Numbered from the stretch's first letter, positions 27,522-36,842 are shown. The stretch is DNA of 64,000 nt from Bacillota bacterium (GCA_020161295.1 JAIUOA010000002.1:310001-374000); one strand, 5' to 3'. The notes: generated by a model not told the origin, from the sequence alone. Program-made: numbers and translations.

Positions 27522-28694
27522 TTACAGCATCGTGAAAAGTAAATACATATAATGGGCAGAGATACCGGCTAGCAATCCACCGAAGGTGTGGGAGATGATT
27601 GCTTTCGATGCAAGCTTTCTAACATTTAAGGCATCCATCATACCGACGTGAGTACTGAGGTAACCACTCCAGCACATGCCCATAGCAGTAAAGACAGCAA
27701 TATCATTTGGACCGATGAGGTTCTTCGCTAAAAAGTCTTTAACAAGTCCCATGGCAGCTCCGACAGAGCCTAAAGAGGTGATCGGGAATGCGATAGCTTC
27801 GGCACTGGTAAAACCAAAGAGAGGGTTCAAAATGGGACTTAACATTTCGCCGATTTTAGGAAATAAAGCGACGCCTTCTTTCTTAGCGCCTGTGTAAATC
27901 GCGACACCATTAACGGTTTCTGCAGGACCAAAGGTAAACAGCATGACTAAAGTACAGATGATGACGACGCCTGGAACGATTGCAAGTCCGAGCTCAACAC
28001 CCGTTTTCCCGCCTTCTAAGGTGGCGTCGAGTACACGCTCAAAAAGGTTCCCATCTCTGACTTCACGCATTTTGTTAAAATCGTTTGTCTTGATTTTTTC
28101 AGACTTTTGAGCTTTTGGTGCATTAAAAAACTTCTTTGTGAAAATCATCATGATGCGGACACTGACCACGCTACCCACCACAGCGCCTAAATTGCCGATG
28201 ATGACAGGTGCGATGAACTCTGTTCCCGTACCAAGGCCGATCATAAAGGTGCTGACGATTAAGCCCATACCAAAAGCGGTTCCTAAGTTACATAAGGTTG
28301 GAATCTCGTAATCCTTGAAGTACTTTTTAAAGCCGTTGTCGTGTGCCAATGAAATGATGGCTGGATTATCTGACAGATAAGTGGTAATCATACCAATTGA
28401 CGCTGCACCAGGCAGGCCGTAAATAGGGCGAATGATAGGTGAAATAATCTTGTTGATTAATGCGACGACACCGAATTCCGATAAAAGTGCCGCAAATGCG
28501 CCTGCCAAAACGGCAATCGCCATAATGAAAAATACGACGTCGATCAATAAATAGTGTGCCGTATTCATGATGGTGTTGAACATCTTGTCGACCCCCATGA
28601 CCATACCAAGATATCCAAAGCAACCTCCCGCTACAAATATAAAAATAAAAGTTTCGAGTGAGACTGCTTTCTTAAGTTTTTTGCCGTGATCCAT
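27522..28694 (-). CDS. Multi-pass membrane protein with nucleoside-recognition (GATE) domain
   Basis: 390 residues with about 9-10 hydrophobic helices. The sequence fits the clostridial family of GATE-domain proteins (CD0519/CD1768 type), related to the gate region of concentrative nucleoside transporters and to the SpoVAB/SpmA type of membrane proteins. A cytoplasmic basic loop lies near residues 190-215. Start ATG follows GGGGG at a normal distance. It stands alone between a palindromic hairpin and the divergent hpt gene. Neighbouring hpt makes a purine-uptake role tempting, but the substrate is not shown by the sequence. Confidence 0.65.
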   Translation of the reverse strand: MDHGKKLKKAVSLETFIFIFVAGGCFGYLGMVMGVDKMFNTIMNTAHYLLIDVVFFIMAIAVLAGAFAALLSEFGVVALINKIISPIIRPIYGLPGAASIGMITTYLSDNPAIISLAHDNGFKKYFKDYEIPTLCNLGTAFGMGLIVSTFMIGLGTGTEFIAPVIIGNLGAVVGSVVSVRIMMIFTKKFFNAPKAQKSEKIKTNDFNKMREVRDGNLFERVLDATLEGGKTGVELGLAIVPGVVIICTLVMLFTFGPAETVNGVAIYTGAKKEGVALFPKIGEMLSPILNPLFGFTSAEAIAFPITSLGSVGAAMGLVKDFLAKNLIGPNDIAVFTAMGMCWSGYLSTHVGMMDALNVRKLASKAIISHTFGGLLAGISAHYMYLLFTML

Positions 28695-28820
28695 GTATAC
28701 CCCCTATGTTGTCGTTAATCTCATTTTACTATCCCACCAAAAAAAGTAAATTCATTTTAATAGACGGAGTGATTAATTTCTTGTAATATGTCTCATTTTT
28801 TTTGAAGCGCACAAATGTGC

Positions 28821-28849
28821 TTGAAAAGTGAAGGTGACTACTATACAAT
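28821..28849 (+). promoter_or_regulatory. Promoter of hpt
   Basis: TTGAAA (28821-28826), 17-base spacer, TACAAT (28844-28849), 37 bases before the start codon. Confidence 0.75.
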
Positions 28850-28886
28850 ATTGATAATCATATCATAGGGAAAGATGGAGGTAATA

Positions 28887-29420
28887 ATGAGCGTTGAGAA
28901 TAAGAGAAGGGAAATCTTATTATCAAAGGAAGCAATTGATGAACGCGTGATTAGTTTAGGCAAGACCTTAACTGAGGCGTATAAGGATAAAAACTTACTG
29001 GTGATTTCACTTCTTAAAGGAAGTTTTATATTTACGGCAGATCTCGTAAGAAAAATCGATTTACCAGTGCGCATCGAATTTATGACGACCTCTAGCTATG
29101 GCCATAGTGAAGAGAGTACGGGACATGTTAAAATTGTTCAGGACATTAATGTCGAAGACCTCACTGCGTTTGACGTACTCATCGTCGACGATATTACGGA
29201 CTCAGCACTCACGATGACCGGCGTCATCGATATTTTGAAAAAAAGAAATCCAAAGAGCATTCAATCTTGTGTTCTTTTGGATAAGCCTTCACGAAGAAAG
29301 GTAGCTTACGAACCTGATTTTGTGGGCTTTGAAATACCAGACATGTTCATCGTCGGTTACGGCCTCAATTATGGCGATTATTTCCGAAACATCGATCACG
29401 TCTTTGCTTTTGTAGATTAA
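28887..29420 (+). CDS. hpt: Hypoxanthine phosphoribosyltransferase
   Basis: 177 residues, normal for bacterial HPRT, which salvages hypoxanthine and guanine to IMP and GMP using PRPP. The PRPP-binding loop is VDDITDSALTM (from V100); canonical HPRTs have VEDIIDTGLTL, so the TGLT segment is altered to SALT. The N-terminal LISLLKGSFIF-type strand reads VISLLKGSFIF and the C-terminal GYGLNYGDYFRN matches the family's GYGLDYxExYRN. GGAGGT at 28877-28882 sets ATG 28887; the upstream ATG at 28875 overlaps it. Confidence 0.93.
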   Translation: MSVENKRREILLSKEAIDERVISLGKTLTEAYKDKNLLVISLLKGSFIFTADLVRKIDLPVRIEFMTTSSYGHSEESTGHVKIVQDINVEDLTAFDVLIVDDITDSALTMTGVIDILKKRNPKSIQSCVLLDKPSRRKVAYEPDFVGFEIPDMFIVGYGLNYGDYFRNIDHVFAFVD

Positions 29421-29439
29421 AAAGTTAATTCACAAATTA

Positions 29440-29476
29440 AAAAGCTGGTATGCTTAAATGGCATAACCAGCTTTTT
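29440..29476. terminator. Bidirectional terminator between hpt and dapH
   Basis: AAAAGCTGGTATGC pairs with GCATAACCAGCTTTTT (one bulge) around a 7-base loop. Runs of A on one side and T on the other allow it to work for both convergent transcripts. Confidence 0.88.
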
Positions 29477-29478
29477 CG

Positions 29479-30186
29479 TTATCTTAAATCATCAAGTAGT
29501 TTGGTCTTATCGACCGTTTTTTCGTCTTTCATTTTAATGATTTTTGCAGGGATACCTGCAACGACTGCATCAGGAGGAACGTCCTTTGTTACCACAGAGC
29601 CCGCTGCGATCACAGCGCCTTTACCGATGCGAACGCCTTCTAAAATGACGCAGTTTGCACCGATCATTACGTCGTCCTCTACGATAACGGGAGTTGCACT
29701 TGGTGGTTCCAAAACCCCTGCAAGTACTGAGCCTGCGCCTACATGGCAGCGTTCGCCCACCATAGCACGGGCACCGAGGACTGCATTCATATCAATCATG
29801 GTTTCTTTTCCGATTTGTGCACCGATATTGATGACGGCGCCCATCATGATTACCGCTTGATCGCCGATACTAACGCCTTCTCTAATCCAAGCACCTGGTT
29901 CAATTCGGGCATTTACGGTTAAAAGGTCTTTTAAAGGAATCGCTGAAAGCCTGCGATCATTTTCAATCGTATAATGTTGAATTTCCTCTGAATATTCATT
30001 TATAAGCGCAAGGACATCACTTGCATCTCCCATAACCATATAGAATGGCTTCATGCCGAAGATCGTAACCCCCTCTCCTGAAAGCTCTCCAGTGGTCTGG
30101 ATATACGCCTTCACGGGTGTCACTTTTTTAGCGTTCTTTATATAACGTGCGATCTCATACGGATCGACGAGTTTATTTGGGTCCAT
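29479..30186 (-). CDS. dapH: Tetrahydrodipicolinate N-acetyltransferase
   Basis: 235 residues of the DapH (DapD-like, acetyl-CoA using) family, which opens the acetylated branch of diaminopimelate/lysine synthesis. The N-terminus [20 protein letters not shown] fits DapH closely, and from about residue 90 the chain shows hexapeptide repeats of a left-handed beta-helix, ending with the [18 protein letters not shown] turn seen in such acyltransferases. AAGGAG precedes the ATG. It is the last gene of asd-dapA-dapB-dapH, 14 bases after dapB, and ends at a shared terminator. Confidence 0.95.
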   Translation of the reverse strand: MDPNKLVDPYEIARYIKNAKKVTPVKAYIQTTGELSGEGVTIFGMKPFYMVMGDASDVLALINEYSEEIQHYTIENDRRLSAIPLKDLLTVNARIEPGAWIREGVSIGDQAVIMMGAVINIGAQIGKETMIDMNAVLGARAMVGERCHVGAGSVLAGVLEPPSATPVIVEDDVMIGANCVILEGVRIGKGAVIAAGSVVTKDVPPDAVVAGIPAKIIKMKDEKTVDKTKLLDDLR

Positions 30187-30200
30187 AATGCTCCTTTCTA

Positions 30201-30959
30201 TTACTGCCTGCTTTTCAATAAATCATCCATACTATAATGGCCAGGCGGTTGGCTGACTAAAAATGTCGCAGCATCTAATGCCCCTTTGGCAAATACAGTT
30301 CTTGAATACGCCGTATGCGAAATTTCGATAATTTCGTCATCAATGGCGAAAACAACCTCGTGCTCACCAATAATGTTACCACCTCTAACGGCGTGGATAT
30401 TAATGATCGAGCGGTCCTTTGCCCCGCGTGCATCACGTCCAAGCTGTAATGTGCGGTCTTTCTCGAGTCCATTGTTCACTGCGTTTGCAAGCATTAGCGC
30501 TGTGCCACTGGGGGCATCGATTTTTCGATTATGATGTTTCTCGATGATTTCGATATCAGCATCCTTGCCGAGCACTTGAGCTGCTGTTTCTAGTAGTTGT
30601 CTTAGAAGGTTGATGCCCACTGACATATTACCAGATTGAAATACGGGGATATGCTGTACGCTTTCTTCAACCTTTAGCTGAAGCTGATGATCTAATCCGG
30701 TCGTGCACAAAACCACTGGAAGGGATTGACTAACGGCAAATGTTAGCAAATCTTCAGTGAGCATTGGATTTGAAAAATCGATAATACAATCACAGCTGAA
30801 TGCTTTAAGTTCATCAAAGTGTTCGAAGACAGGGATGGGCATTGTCTCGGAGCCGTGTCCGATGCCTGCGACAACTTCAAAATAGGGCGAAGCGAATGCC
30901 AAGTTCATCACTTGTTTTCCCATAGCGCCTGTTATACCACTGATGATGAGTTTTATCAT
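30201..30959 (-). CDS. dapB: 4-hydroxy-tetrahydrodipicolinate reductase
   Basis: 252 residues. DapB reduces the DapA product to tetrahydrodipicolinate with NAD(P)H. The nucleotide-binding loop is GITGAMGK near the N-terminus; the signature [15 protein letters not shown], with catalytic histidines and lysine, is complete. The start overlaps dapA by 4 bases (ATGA), showing translational coupling within the operon. Confidence 0.97.
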   Translation of the reverse strand: MIKLIISGITGAMGKQVMNLAFASPYFEVVAGIGHGSETMPIPVFEHFDELKAFSCDCIIDFSNPMLTEDLLTFAVSQSLPVVLCTTGLDHQLQLKVEESVQHIPVFQSGNMSVGINLLRQLLETAAQVLGKDADIEIIEKHHNRKIDAPSGTALMLANAVNNGLEKDRTLQLGRDARGAKDRSIINIHAVRGGNIIGEHEVVFAIDDEIIEISHTAYSRTVFAKGALDAATFLVSQPPGHYSMDDLLKSRQ

Positions 30960-31846
30960 CGTATCACCTCAAGTGCCATTAACGCAGCTTTCAAATGATT
31001 AAGTGTGGTTTCTGTGGCGGGCGTAAGCGGAAGTCTCACGTCGCCCACCTCAAAACCTAAAAGGCCGACTGCCGCTTTTACAGGGATGGGGTTTACTTCA
31101 GAGAAGATGACTTTCACCAACGGATTGATTTTAAACTGTATGGCGAGGGCTTCAGATGGATTCTGACCATAAGCAGCGACCAGATCGTGAGTAAGCTTTG
31201 GAAGGACATTCGCAACGGTTGATATGACACCGTGTCCACCAAGTGCAAGAAGTGGGATGATATGGTCATCATTCCCGGAATAAACGCTGATTTTACCTTC
31301 AAGTATCCTGAATAGCTCCACAATTTGTGTGATGTCACCGCTGGCTTCTTTTATTCCGACGATATTAGGGTGGTCACTGAGCTTCAAGACCGTCTCAGGT
31401 AAAAGGTTTACGCTGGTACGAGAGGGAACGTTATAGAGTATGATGGGTATCGCGACCGCGTTTGCGATGGCACTGAAATGCTCATATAAACCCTGTTGTG
31501 TGCATTTATTATAATAGGGCGTGACCACGAGTAAACCGTCGACACCGGCTGCTTCAGCCAACTTTGCATAAGCGACCGCTTTTGCGGTATTGTTTGAACC
31601 AGTACCAGCGATAATAGGAATTCTGCCATCCGCAACTGACACAGAGGTTCTATAAAGGGTTTGGCGCTCTTCATCCGTTAGCGTGGAAGCTTCGCCTGTG
31701 GTACCACCTACGATGATGGCATCCGACCCCTCTGCGATATGCCACTCGATTAATTGTTCTAAAACAGTTGTCGCGATGCCTTGCTCATCAAAGGGGGTCA
31801 CTAACGCGACGCCTGAACCTTTGAAGAGAATGGGAGCCGGACTCAT
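30956..31846 (-). CDS. dapA: 4-hydroxy-tetrahydrodipicolinate synthase
   Basis: 296 residues, a TIM-barrel class I aldolase that condenses pyruvate with aspartate semialdehyde. The GGTTGEASTLTDEE segment, YYNKCTQQGLYEHF (catalytic tyrosine), LYNVPSRT and the Schiff-base lysine in VGIKEASGD are all present. Overlaps asd by 4 bases at the start and dapB by 4 bases at the end. Confidence 0.97.
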   Translation of the reverse strand: MSPAPILFKGSGVALVTPFDEQGIATTVLEQLIEWHIAEGSDAIIVGGTTGEASTLTDEERQTLYRTSVSVADGRIPIIAGTGSNNTAKAVAYAKLAEAAGVDGLLVVTPYYNKCTQQGLYEHFSAIANAVAIPIILYNVPSRTSVNLLPETVLKLSDHPNIVGIKEASGDITQIVELFRILEGKISVYSGNDDHIIPLLALGGHGVISTVANVLPKLTHDLVAAYGQNPSEALAIQFKINPLVKVIFSEVNPIPVKAAVGLLGFEVGDVRLPLTPATETTLNHLKAALMALEVIR

Positions 31847-32844
31847 AGGAGATTCCTTTCCATGAGGGCTTCTGCAATCTGAATGGTGTTGGTTGCTGCT
31901 CCCTTTCTAATGTTATCTGCAACGATCCAAAGGTTTAAACCGTTATCTAGACTTTCATCACGACGCACTCTGCCGACATAGACTTCATCAGTTCCGGTGG
32001 CGTTCGCTGCAAGCGGATAGACACTTTCGTGAGGCGTGTCTAAAAGTACGACGCCTTTTGCATTTTCGAAAATAGATCTAACTTCTTCAAGCGTAAACGG
32101 CTTTAATAGCTCAACGTTGACGGATTCGCTATGGCTATTGAAGATCGGAACACGAACAGCCGTCGCAGTGACTTTAAGCGATGCGTCGCCCAGAATTTTC
32201 TTCGTTTCATCGATCATCTTCATTTCTTCTTTAGTATAGCCGTTCTCTAAAAATACGTCGATTTGTGGCAGACAGTTGTTGGCGATGGCATGTGGATAGC
32301 AGGTTTTTGGATTATTGCCCTTTAAGCCTTCTTCAAGGTCGTAGACGCCTTTTACGCCCGAACCAGAAACAGCCTGATAAGTGGAATAGACGATTCTTTT
32401 AATGCCGAACGCATCGTAAAGTGGCTTTAAAGCGACCATGGCCTGAATCGTGGAGCAGTTTGGATTTGCGATGATGTTTTGGTGACGGTCTAGGGCATCA
32501 GGATTGACCTCAGGTACCACCAGTGGTACGTTTGGATCCATACGCCATGCCGAGGAGTTATCGACGACGATGACGCCCTTTGATGCTGCGATAGGTGCGT
32601 ATTTTAAAGAAATATCGCCACCAGCTGAAAACAGTGCGATATCAATGTCTCTGTCAAATGAATTTTCTGTCAGTTCTTCTACAGTGAATGTTTGTCCTTT
32701 GCACGTGACTGTTTCACCAGCCGATTTTTTGCTTGCAAAGCAATAGAGATTATCAAATGGAAAATCACGATCTTCCAATACTTTTAGGAAGGTTCTTCCA
32801 ACCATTCCTGTTGCGCCCACTAGCGCCACGTTAACTTTTTTCAT
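31843..32844 (-). CDS. asd: Aspartate-semialdehyde dehydrogenase
   Basis: 333 residues. Asd reduces aspartyl phosphate to the semialdehyde that feeds lysine, threonine and methionine synthesis. The NADP loop GATGMVGRTF is at the N-terminus and the active-site cysteine lies in NPNCSTIQ; the conserved histidine-containing NSHSESVNVEL follows. First gene of the dap operon. Its ATG is preceded by AGGAGG, and the 160-base leader carries a hairpin and a perfect palindrome but no recognisable lysine riboswitch. Confidence 0.97.
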   Translation of the reverse strand: MKKVNVALVGATGMVGRTFLKVLEDRDFPFDNLYCFASKKSAGETVTCKGQTFTVEELTENSFDRDIDIALFSAGGDISLKYAPIAASKGVIVVDNSSAWRMDPNVPLVVPEVNPDALDRHQNIIANPNCSTIQAMVALKPLYDAFGIKRIVYSTYQAVSGSGVKGVYDLEEGLKGNNPKTCYPHAIANNCLPQIDVFLENGYTKEEMKMIDETKKILGDASLKVTATAVRVPIFNSHSESVNVELLKPFTLEEVRSIFENAKGVVLLDTPHESVYPLAANATGTDEVYVGRVRRDESLDNGLNLWIVADNIRKGAATNTIQIAEALMERNLL

Positions 32845-32876
32845 ACGAGCCTCCTGAATGTAAGTGTTTTTCGTAA

Positions 32877-32891
32877 GTTCACAGTGTGAAC
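32877..32891. promoter_or_regulatory. Perfect 15-bp palindrome in the asd leader
   Basis: GTTCACA-G-TGTGAAC, 33 bases before the asd start codon and downstream of its promoter. It could be a repressor operator (roadblock) or an RNA hairpin just ahead of the ribosome binding site. No known regulator is assigned. Confidence 0.4.
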
Positions 32892-32953
32892 CTTGAATAC
32901 TGAAACCATATCATATAAAATATAATAATGATTGACACTAAGGCGTGCCCTTC

Positions 32954-32975
32954 AAATGGGTGGCGTTTCCCATTT
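32954..32975 (-). promoter_or_regulatory. Hairpin in the asd leader
   Basis: AAATGGG pairs perfectly with CCCATTT around an 8-base loop, about 30 bases into the transcript. There is no T-run behind it, so it is not a simple terminator. Confidence 0.35.
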
Positions 32976-33012
32976 ATATTGTATACATACAGGCTTTTGG
33001 ATAATTATATAT

Positions 33013-33041
33013 ATACTATCACTATGAAAATAGCCCGTCAA
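33013..33041 (-). promoter_or_regulatory. Promoter of the asd-dap operon
   Basis: Minus strand TTGACG (33036-33041), 17-base spacer, TAGTAT (33013-33018). Transcription would start near 33006, giving a leader of about 160 bases. Confidence 0.75.
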
Positions 33042-33071
33042 TAAATAAAAATAACTTTATGAGGTGATGTG

Positions 33072-34223
33072 ATGAAACTATTAGAAGGATTGAAAAGTGA
33101 AGTGTTTAACGATAGAAAAGCACTTCATCTCATACCAGAACCCGGATTCGAGGAGCATAAAACAGCCACGTATATTATGAGTCAGCTTGATGCACTTGGC
33201 ATTTCTTACGAAAGGACTGGGCAAACGGGAATCGTCGCTTGGATCCATGGTGTTGCACCGACGAAGACATTGGCGTTTAGAACCGATATGGACGGTTTGT
33301 CGGTTAATGAGGAAAGTGATTATCCTGAGCATTCCGTTCATCCATCCTTTATGCATGCATGTGGCCACGATGGTCATATGGCCATGATGCTGGGACTTGC
33401 TAGGCTACTTGCTAGACCAGAAGTAAAGGTCATCGATAATATCGTGATGATTTTCCAGCCTGCCGAGGAAGGACCTGGCGGTGCTCAGGTGCTCGTGGAA
33501 GAGGGACTTATAGAACGACATAAAATAGATGAAATTTACGGGATTCACGTTTTCCCAGCAGTGATGGAAGGTAAGGTCGGTCTTTGCCCGGGGCCAATGA
33601 TGGCCATGACAGGCGAGTTTGATATCGATATTCAGGCGAAAAGTGCACATGGTGCCATGCCGCACACGGGCACTGACGGAATCGTCATCGCCAGCGATGT
33701 GGTGACCAAACTTCAATCGATCGTATCGAGGAATATCAACCCCATCAAACCAGCTGTTTTAACCATTGGCAGGATGGAAGCTGGGGAAAGACGTAATGTC
33801 ATCGCCGGTAAAGCGAGATTGGAAGGCACCATACGCGCATTTGATAAGGAAGTCTTTTATCAACTAAAAAGTAGAATTGCCGAAATGCTCGTCGGGATTG
33901 AAGCGTCTTATGGCGTAAAAATAGAGGTGGTATTTAGGGACATGTATCCACCTGTCGTAAATGATCAGCGTTTGTTTAACGAATTTATCACGCATCATAT
34001 CGATGAATGCGTCGTAATAGAACCCCAGATGATCAGTGAAGATTTCTCCTATTACCAAGAACGTATCCCGGGATTATTCTACTTCATCGGCACATATAAT
34101 GAAGAAAAAGGTTATGTTTACCCACTTCATAATTCGCGCTTCAATTTTGATGATTCCATATTAATGCACGGTTTACGAACGTACTACAACATACTCATCT
34201 ATAAAGACAGCATTCAAATATAG
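33072..34223 (+). CDS. M20 family amidohydrolase (possible N-acetyl-diaminopimelate deacetylase)
   Basis: 383 residues of the M20D peptidase/amidohydrolase group (hippurate hydrolase, N-acyl amino acid deacylases). The metal-site motifs RTDMDGL, HACGHDGH and QPAEEGPGG are intact, with catalytic glutamate in the last, and a dimerisation domain is inserted (about 175-290). The neighbouring, divergent dap operon uses the acetylated pathway, which needs a deacetylase of this family (YkuR/DapL in Bacillus), so that role is plausible but unproven; the family is broad. GAGGTG sets ATG 33072. First of six close-packed genes. Confidence 0.8.
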   Translation: MKLLEGLKSEVFNDRKALHLIPEPGFEEHKTATYIMSQLDALGISYERTGQTGIVAWIHGVAPTKTLAFRTDMDGLSVNEESDYPEHSVHPSFMHACGHDGHMAMMLGLARLLARPEVKVIDNIVMIFQPAEEGPGGAQVLVEEGLIERHKIDEIYGIHVFPAVMEGKVGLCPGPMMAMTGEFDIDIQAKSAHGAMPHTGTDGIVIASDVVTKLQSIVSRNINPIKPAVLTIGRMEAGERRNVIAGKARLEGTIRAFDKEVFYQLKSRIAEMLVGIEASYGVKIEVVFRDMYPPVVNDQRLFNEFITHHIDECVVIEPQMISEDFSYYQERIPGLFYFIGTYNEEKGYVYPLHNSRFNFDDSILMHGLRTYYNILIYKDSIQI

Positions 34224-34244
34224 TTAGAATCTAGAGAGGGTGCC

Positions 34245-35171
34245 ATGACAGAATTAAGAAAGCATTTTACAGTAGCAGAAGCCAACACATTTTTTATTCT
34301 CTTAGCCGTTTTGTTTCTGACGGTCGGTGGATATGTTCAGAGCAGGGAACTCATATCAGGATTCTTGATTACTGAATATGGCATCATGCTTTTGCCCGTG
34401 TTGCTCTATACGATAATTAAGAAGAAAGAAGTCGTATCAATCTTTCGCTTGAAGCGCCTTCCGCTTAATGCCATTATGAAAATCATGGGCTTAGCAGCCT
34501 TGCTACTGCCTATAATCGCAGTGGCTAACCTGCTTACGATTTTTATCATCGAGCTATTCGGAACTTCAATAGTCTCTCCGATTCCCACAGCCACTTCGTT
34601 TACAGAGTTTATACTGCTATTTTTTGTCATCGCTGTTTCGGCGGGAATATGTGAAGAGTTCTTTTTTAGAGGCCCCATCTTAAGTGCTTACGAAAGTGAA
34701 GTAGGAAGAAAATGGGGGGCAATCTTCAGTGGTTTGTTGTTCGGCATCTTTCATTTTAATCCGCAAAACTTACTTGGCCCAATTATTCTAGGTGTTGTTT
34801 TCTCTTACCTCGTACAGGTGACGGGTTCAATTTTTGCAGGTGTCGTGGCACATATCACCAACAACGGCATCGCCGTCACCATGGGATATTTGACCAGCAA
34901 TGTGGGGCAGAGTGAGCTCTCAGCACTCCAAGAGAACCAGTTGATTTTTGATTCGCCTGGTGTTATACTTGGCGTCATGGGTTTTTATTTAATAGTAGGA
35001 TTGGTATGTTTTTCAGGTATTAAGCGTTTACTTAAAAGCATCAATCGGCAGTTTGTTGATGAACCCATATGGGATCAGTCTCCCTTAAATTTAGAGTATA
35101 AACACTATCTACCGATTGGATTATCAGTGGTGATTTACTTCCTGATCATCTATTTGGCTTATTTTTCGTAG
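34245..35171 (+). CDS. CPBP family intramembrane metalloprotease
   Basis: 308 residues with about eight hydrophobic helices. The three CPBP/Abi motifs are complete: E137-E138-xxx-R142 (CEEFFFRG), FGIFH with H170, and H203-xxx-N207 (HITNN), which form the metal site of Rce1-type proteases. Cytoplasmic membrane. It follows the amidohydrolase by 21 bases. Substrate unknown; the family covers prenyl-protein cleavage and bacteriocin self-immunity, and nothing here points to a bacteriocin. Confidence 0.87.
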   Translation: MTELRKHFTVAEANTFFILLAVLFLTVGGYVQSRELISGFLITEYGIMLLPVLLYTIIKKKEVVSIFRLKRLPLNAIMKIMGLAALLLPIIAVANLLTIFIIELFGTSIVSPIPTATSFTEFILLFFVIAVSAGICEEFFFRGPILSAYESEVGRKWGAIFSGLLFGIFHFNPQNLLGPIILGVVFSYLVQVTGSIFAGVVAHITNNGIAVTMGYLTSNVGQSELSALQENQLIFDSPGVILGVMGFYLIVGLVCFSGIKRLLKSINRQFVDEPIWDQSPLNLEYKHYLPIGLSVVIYFLIIYLAYFS

Positions 35172-35183
35172 AAAGGGAATCTT

Positions 35184-35927
35184 ATGGACCGATATACAGC
35201 TTTTGCCTCCGTTTATGACGTCATGCAATACGATGTGGATTACGAACGTTGGCACCAGTTGATTCTTTCAAAAATTGACACCTATGCTCACGGAGCGAGA
35301 AATCTTATGGAACTCGCCTGTGGCACTGGAACATTGGGAATTCTACTGTCAAAAAGTGGTTTGATCGTAGAGGGGCTTGATTTGTCTGAAGAGATGTTGA
35401 CATTGGCACAAAAGAAGGCATATGAGGCAGGCGTCAAAATGCGTTTTTACCATCAGGATATGGTGACGTTTAACACGCGGAAAAAATATGATGTCATCTG
35501 TTGCATGTGCGATGGTCTAAATTATGTCATCGAATTAGAAGAACTTGAGGCAGTTTTTGATAATGTTCAGAAACACTTAAATCCGAATGGACTTTTTATT
35601 TTCGATTTTAGTTCCCACTATAAGCTCAGTGAGGTCATCGGCAATCACACATTTGCTGAAACGTTTGATGATGAAGCCTATATCTGGGAAAATGCATATG
35701 AAGAAGAAGAATCGATTTTGGAATTTACGTTGACCCTCTTTAAAAAAGAAGGTTCAAGCTATGTCAGGTATGAAGAAGAGCATGTACAGCGTGCCTACCA
35801 AATAGATGAGATTGAGTCTTTGATTAGTGAGCGATTTGATGTTTTAGAAATTGTCGATGGTGACGATTTTTCAAAGCTATCCAAAACATCACAACGTGTG
35901 GGTTTTATCGTGAAAATGAAAGAATAA
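35184..35927 (+). CDS. Class I SAM-dependent methyltransferase
   Basis: 247 residues. Motif I reads LMELACGTGTLGILL, with the acidic end of strand 2 in GLDLSEEML, and the fold continues with DVICCMCDGLNYV and FIFDFSS, as in the YbjG/UbiE-like Bacillota group that often sits beside ribosome-maturation or stress genes. Target unknown. Twelve bases after the CPBP gene and fifteen before hslO. Confidence 0.85.
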   Translation: MDRYTAFASVYDVMQYDVDYERWHQLILSKIDTYAHGARNLMELACGTGTLGILLSKSGLIVEGLDLSEEMLTLAQKKAYEAGVKMRFYHQDMVTFNTRKKYDVICCMCDGLNYVIELEELEAVFDNVQKHLNPNGLFIFDFSSHYKLSEVIGNHTFAETFDDEAYIWENAYEEEESILEFTLTLFKKEGSSYVRYEEEHVQRAYQIDEIESLISERFDVLEIVDGDDFSKLSKTSQRVGFIVKMKE

Positions 35928-35942
35928 TCATATGGAGGAAAA

Positions 35943-36836
35943 ATGAACGGAAAATTGATTACAGGCATGTCTAAAAATAGAGAAGTTCGCATCTATGTGG
36001 CTGAAACCACGGATATGGTGGAAAATGCACGACAGCTACATCAGCTATCGCCAATCGCGACTGCTGCGTTAGGCCGAACCATCACTGTGGCAGCGATGAT
36101 GGGAATGATGAGTAAAATTGATAAAGAAAAACTGACGCTACAAATTAAAGGCTCAAATGCCATTAAATTGATGGTGGCCATCGCAGACACACATGGTAAT
36201 GTAAAGGCATATACCACTGATCCACAAGCTGTTAACTTATTTAATGAAGCAGGTAAGCTCGATGTAGGCACCGCTATCGGTAAAGATGGACAGCTGATCG
36301 TTATTAGAGACTTAGGCATGAAAGAACCGTTTATCGGTCAAACCAATTTGGTGACGGGTGAGATTGCAGAAGATATCGCAGCTTATTTTGCACAATCAGA
36401 GCAGCAGCCTTCTGCCATCGGTCTAGGTGTTAGCCTTTCAAAAGATGCCGTGGTTAAGAAAGCCGGTGGCTTTATCGTCCAAATTCTACCTGAAACCACT
36501 GATGAGACCATTACACAATTGGAATCAAATCTCACGGGTATGCCGCCGCTCACCCAGTTTTTTGAAGAGGGTCTTGATGTGATTCAAGTTGCGGGACAAA
36601 TTTTTGCAGGGCTTGGATTAGATGAGTTAGAAACCTATGATCTGAAGTATCAATGTGATTGTAATCGCGAAAAGATGGAAACGGCTTTAATAAGCTTAGG
36701 GAAAAGCGAGCTACTGAGTATCATAGATGAAGATGGAGAAGCAGAGTTGGTGTGTCATTTCTGTAATTCGAAGTACCACTTTACTGAAGAACAGCTTTTA
36801 GCGCTCGTTAAAGAAATGAACACGCCTTTGGCTTAA
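35943..36836 (+). CDS. hslO: Redox-regulated chaperone Hsp33
   Basis: 297 residues, full length. Hsp33 is a cytoplasmic holdase that is inactive while its four cysteines bind zinc and becomes active when oxidised. The zinc site is complete: C238-x-C240 (CDC) and C271-xx-C274 (CHFC). N-terminal body features such as GRTITVAAMMG and the L-PETTDE segment match the family. GGAGG precedes ATG 35943. In the middle of a six-gene operon. Confidence 0.96.
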   Translation: MNGKLITGMSKNREVRIYVAETTDMVENARQLHQLSPIATAALGRTITVAAMMGMMSKIDKEKLTLQIKGSNAIKLMVAIADTHGNVKAYTTDPQAVNLFNEAGKLDVGTAIGKDGQLIVIRDLGMKEPFIGQTNLVTGEIAEDIAAYFAQSEQQPSAIGLGVSLSKDAVVKKAGGFIVQILPETTDETITQLESNLTGMPPLTQFFEEGLDVIQVAGQIFAGLGLDELETYDLKYQCDCNREKMETALISLGKSELLSIIDEDGEAELVCHFCNSKYHFTEEQLLALVKEMNTPLA

Positions 36837-36842
36837 TGCATT

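Noticed and set aside
29450..29860. 136-codon plus-strand frame, and similar low-complexity frames opposite real genes
   Set aside because: It lies antisense to dapH and its Thr/Ala/Pro-rich content is the mirror of the hexapeptide repeats; no ribosome binding site.
32845..33012. Lysine riboswitch in front of asd
   Set aside because: The conserved L-box landmarks are not present and the leader is too short and AT-rich for the five-helix junction.
34245..35171. CPBP protease as bacteriocin immunity
   Set aside because: No leader-peptide or bacteriocin-like small ORF was found nearby; neighbours are housekeeping genes.
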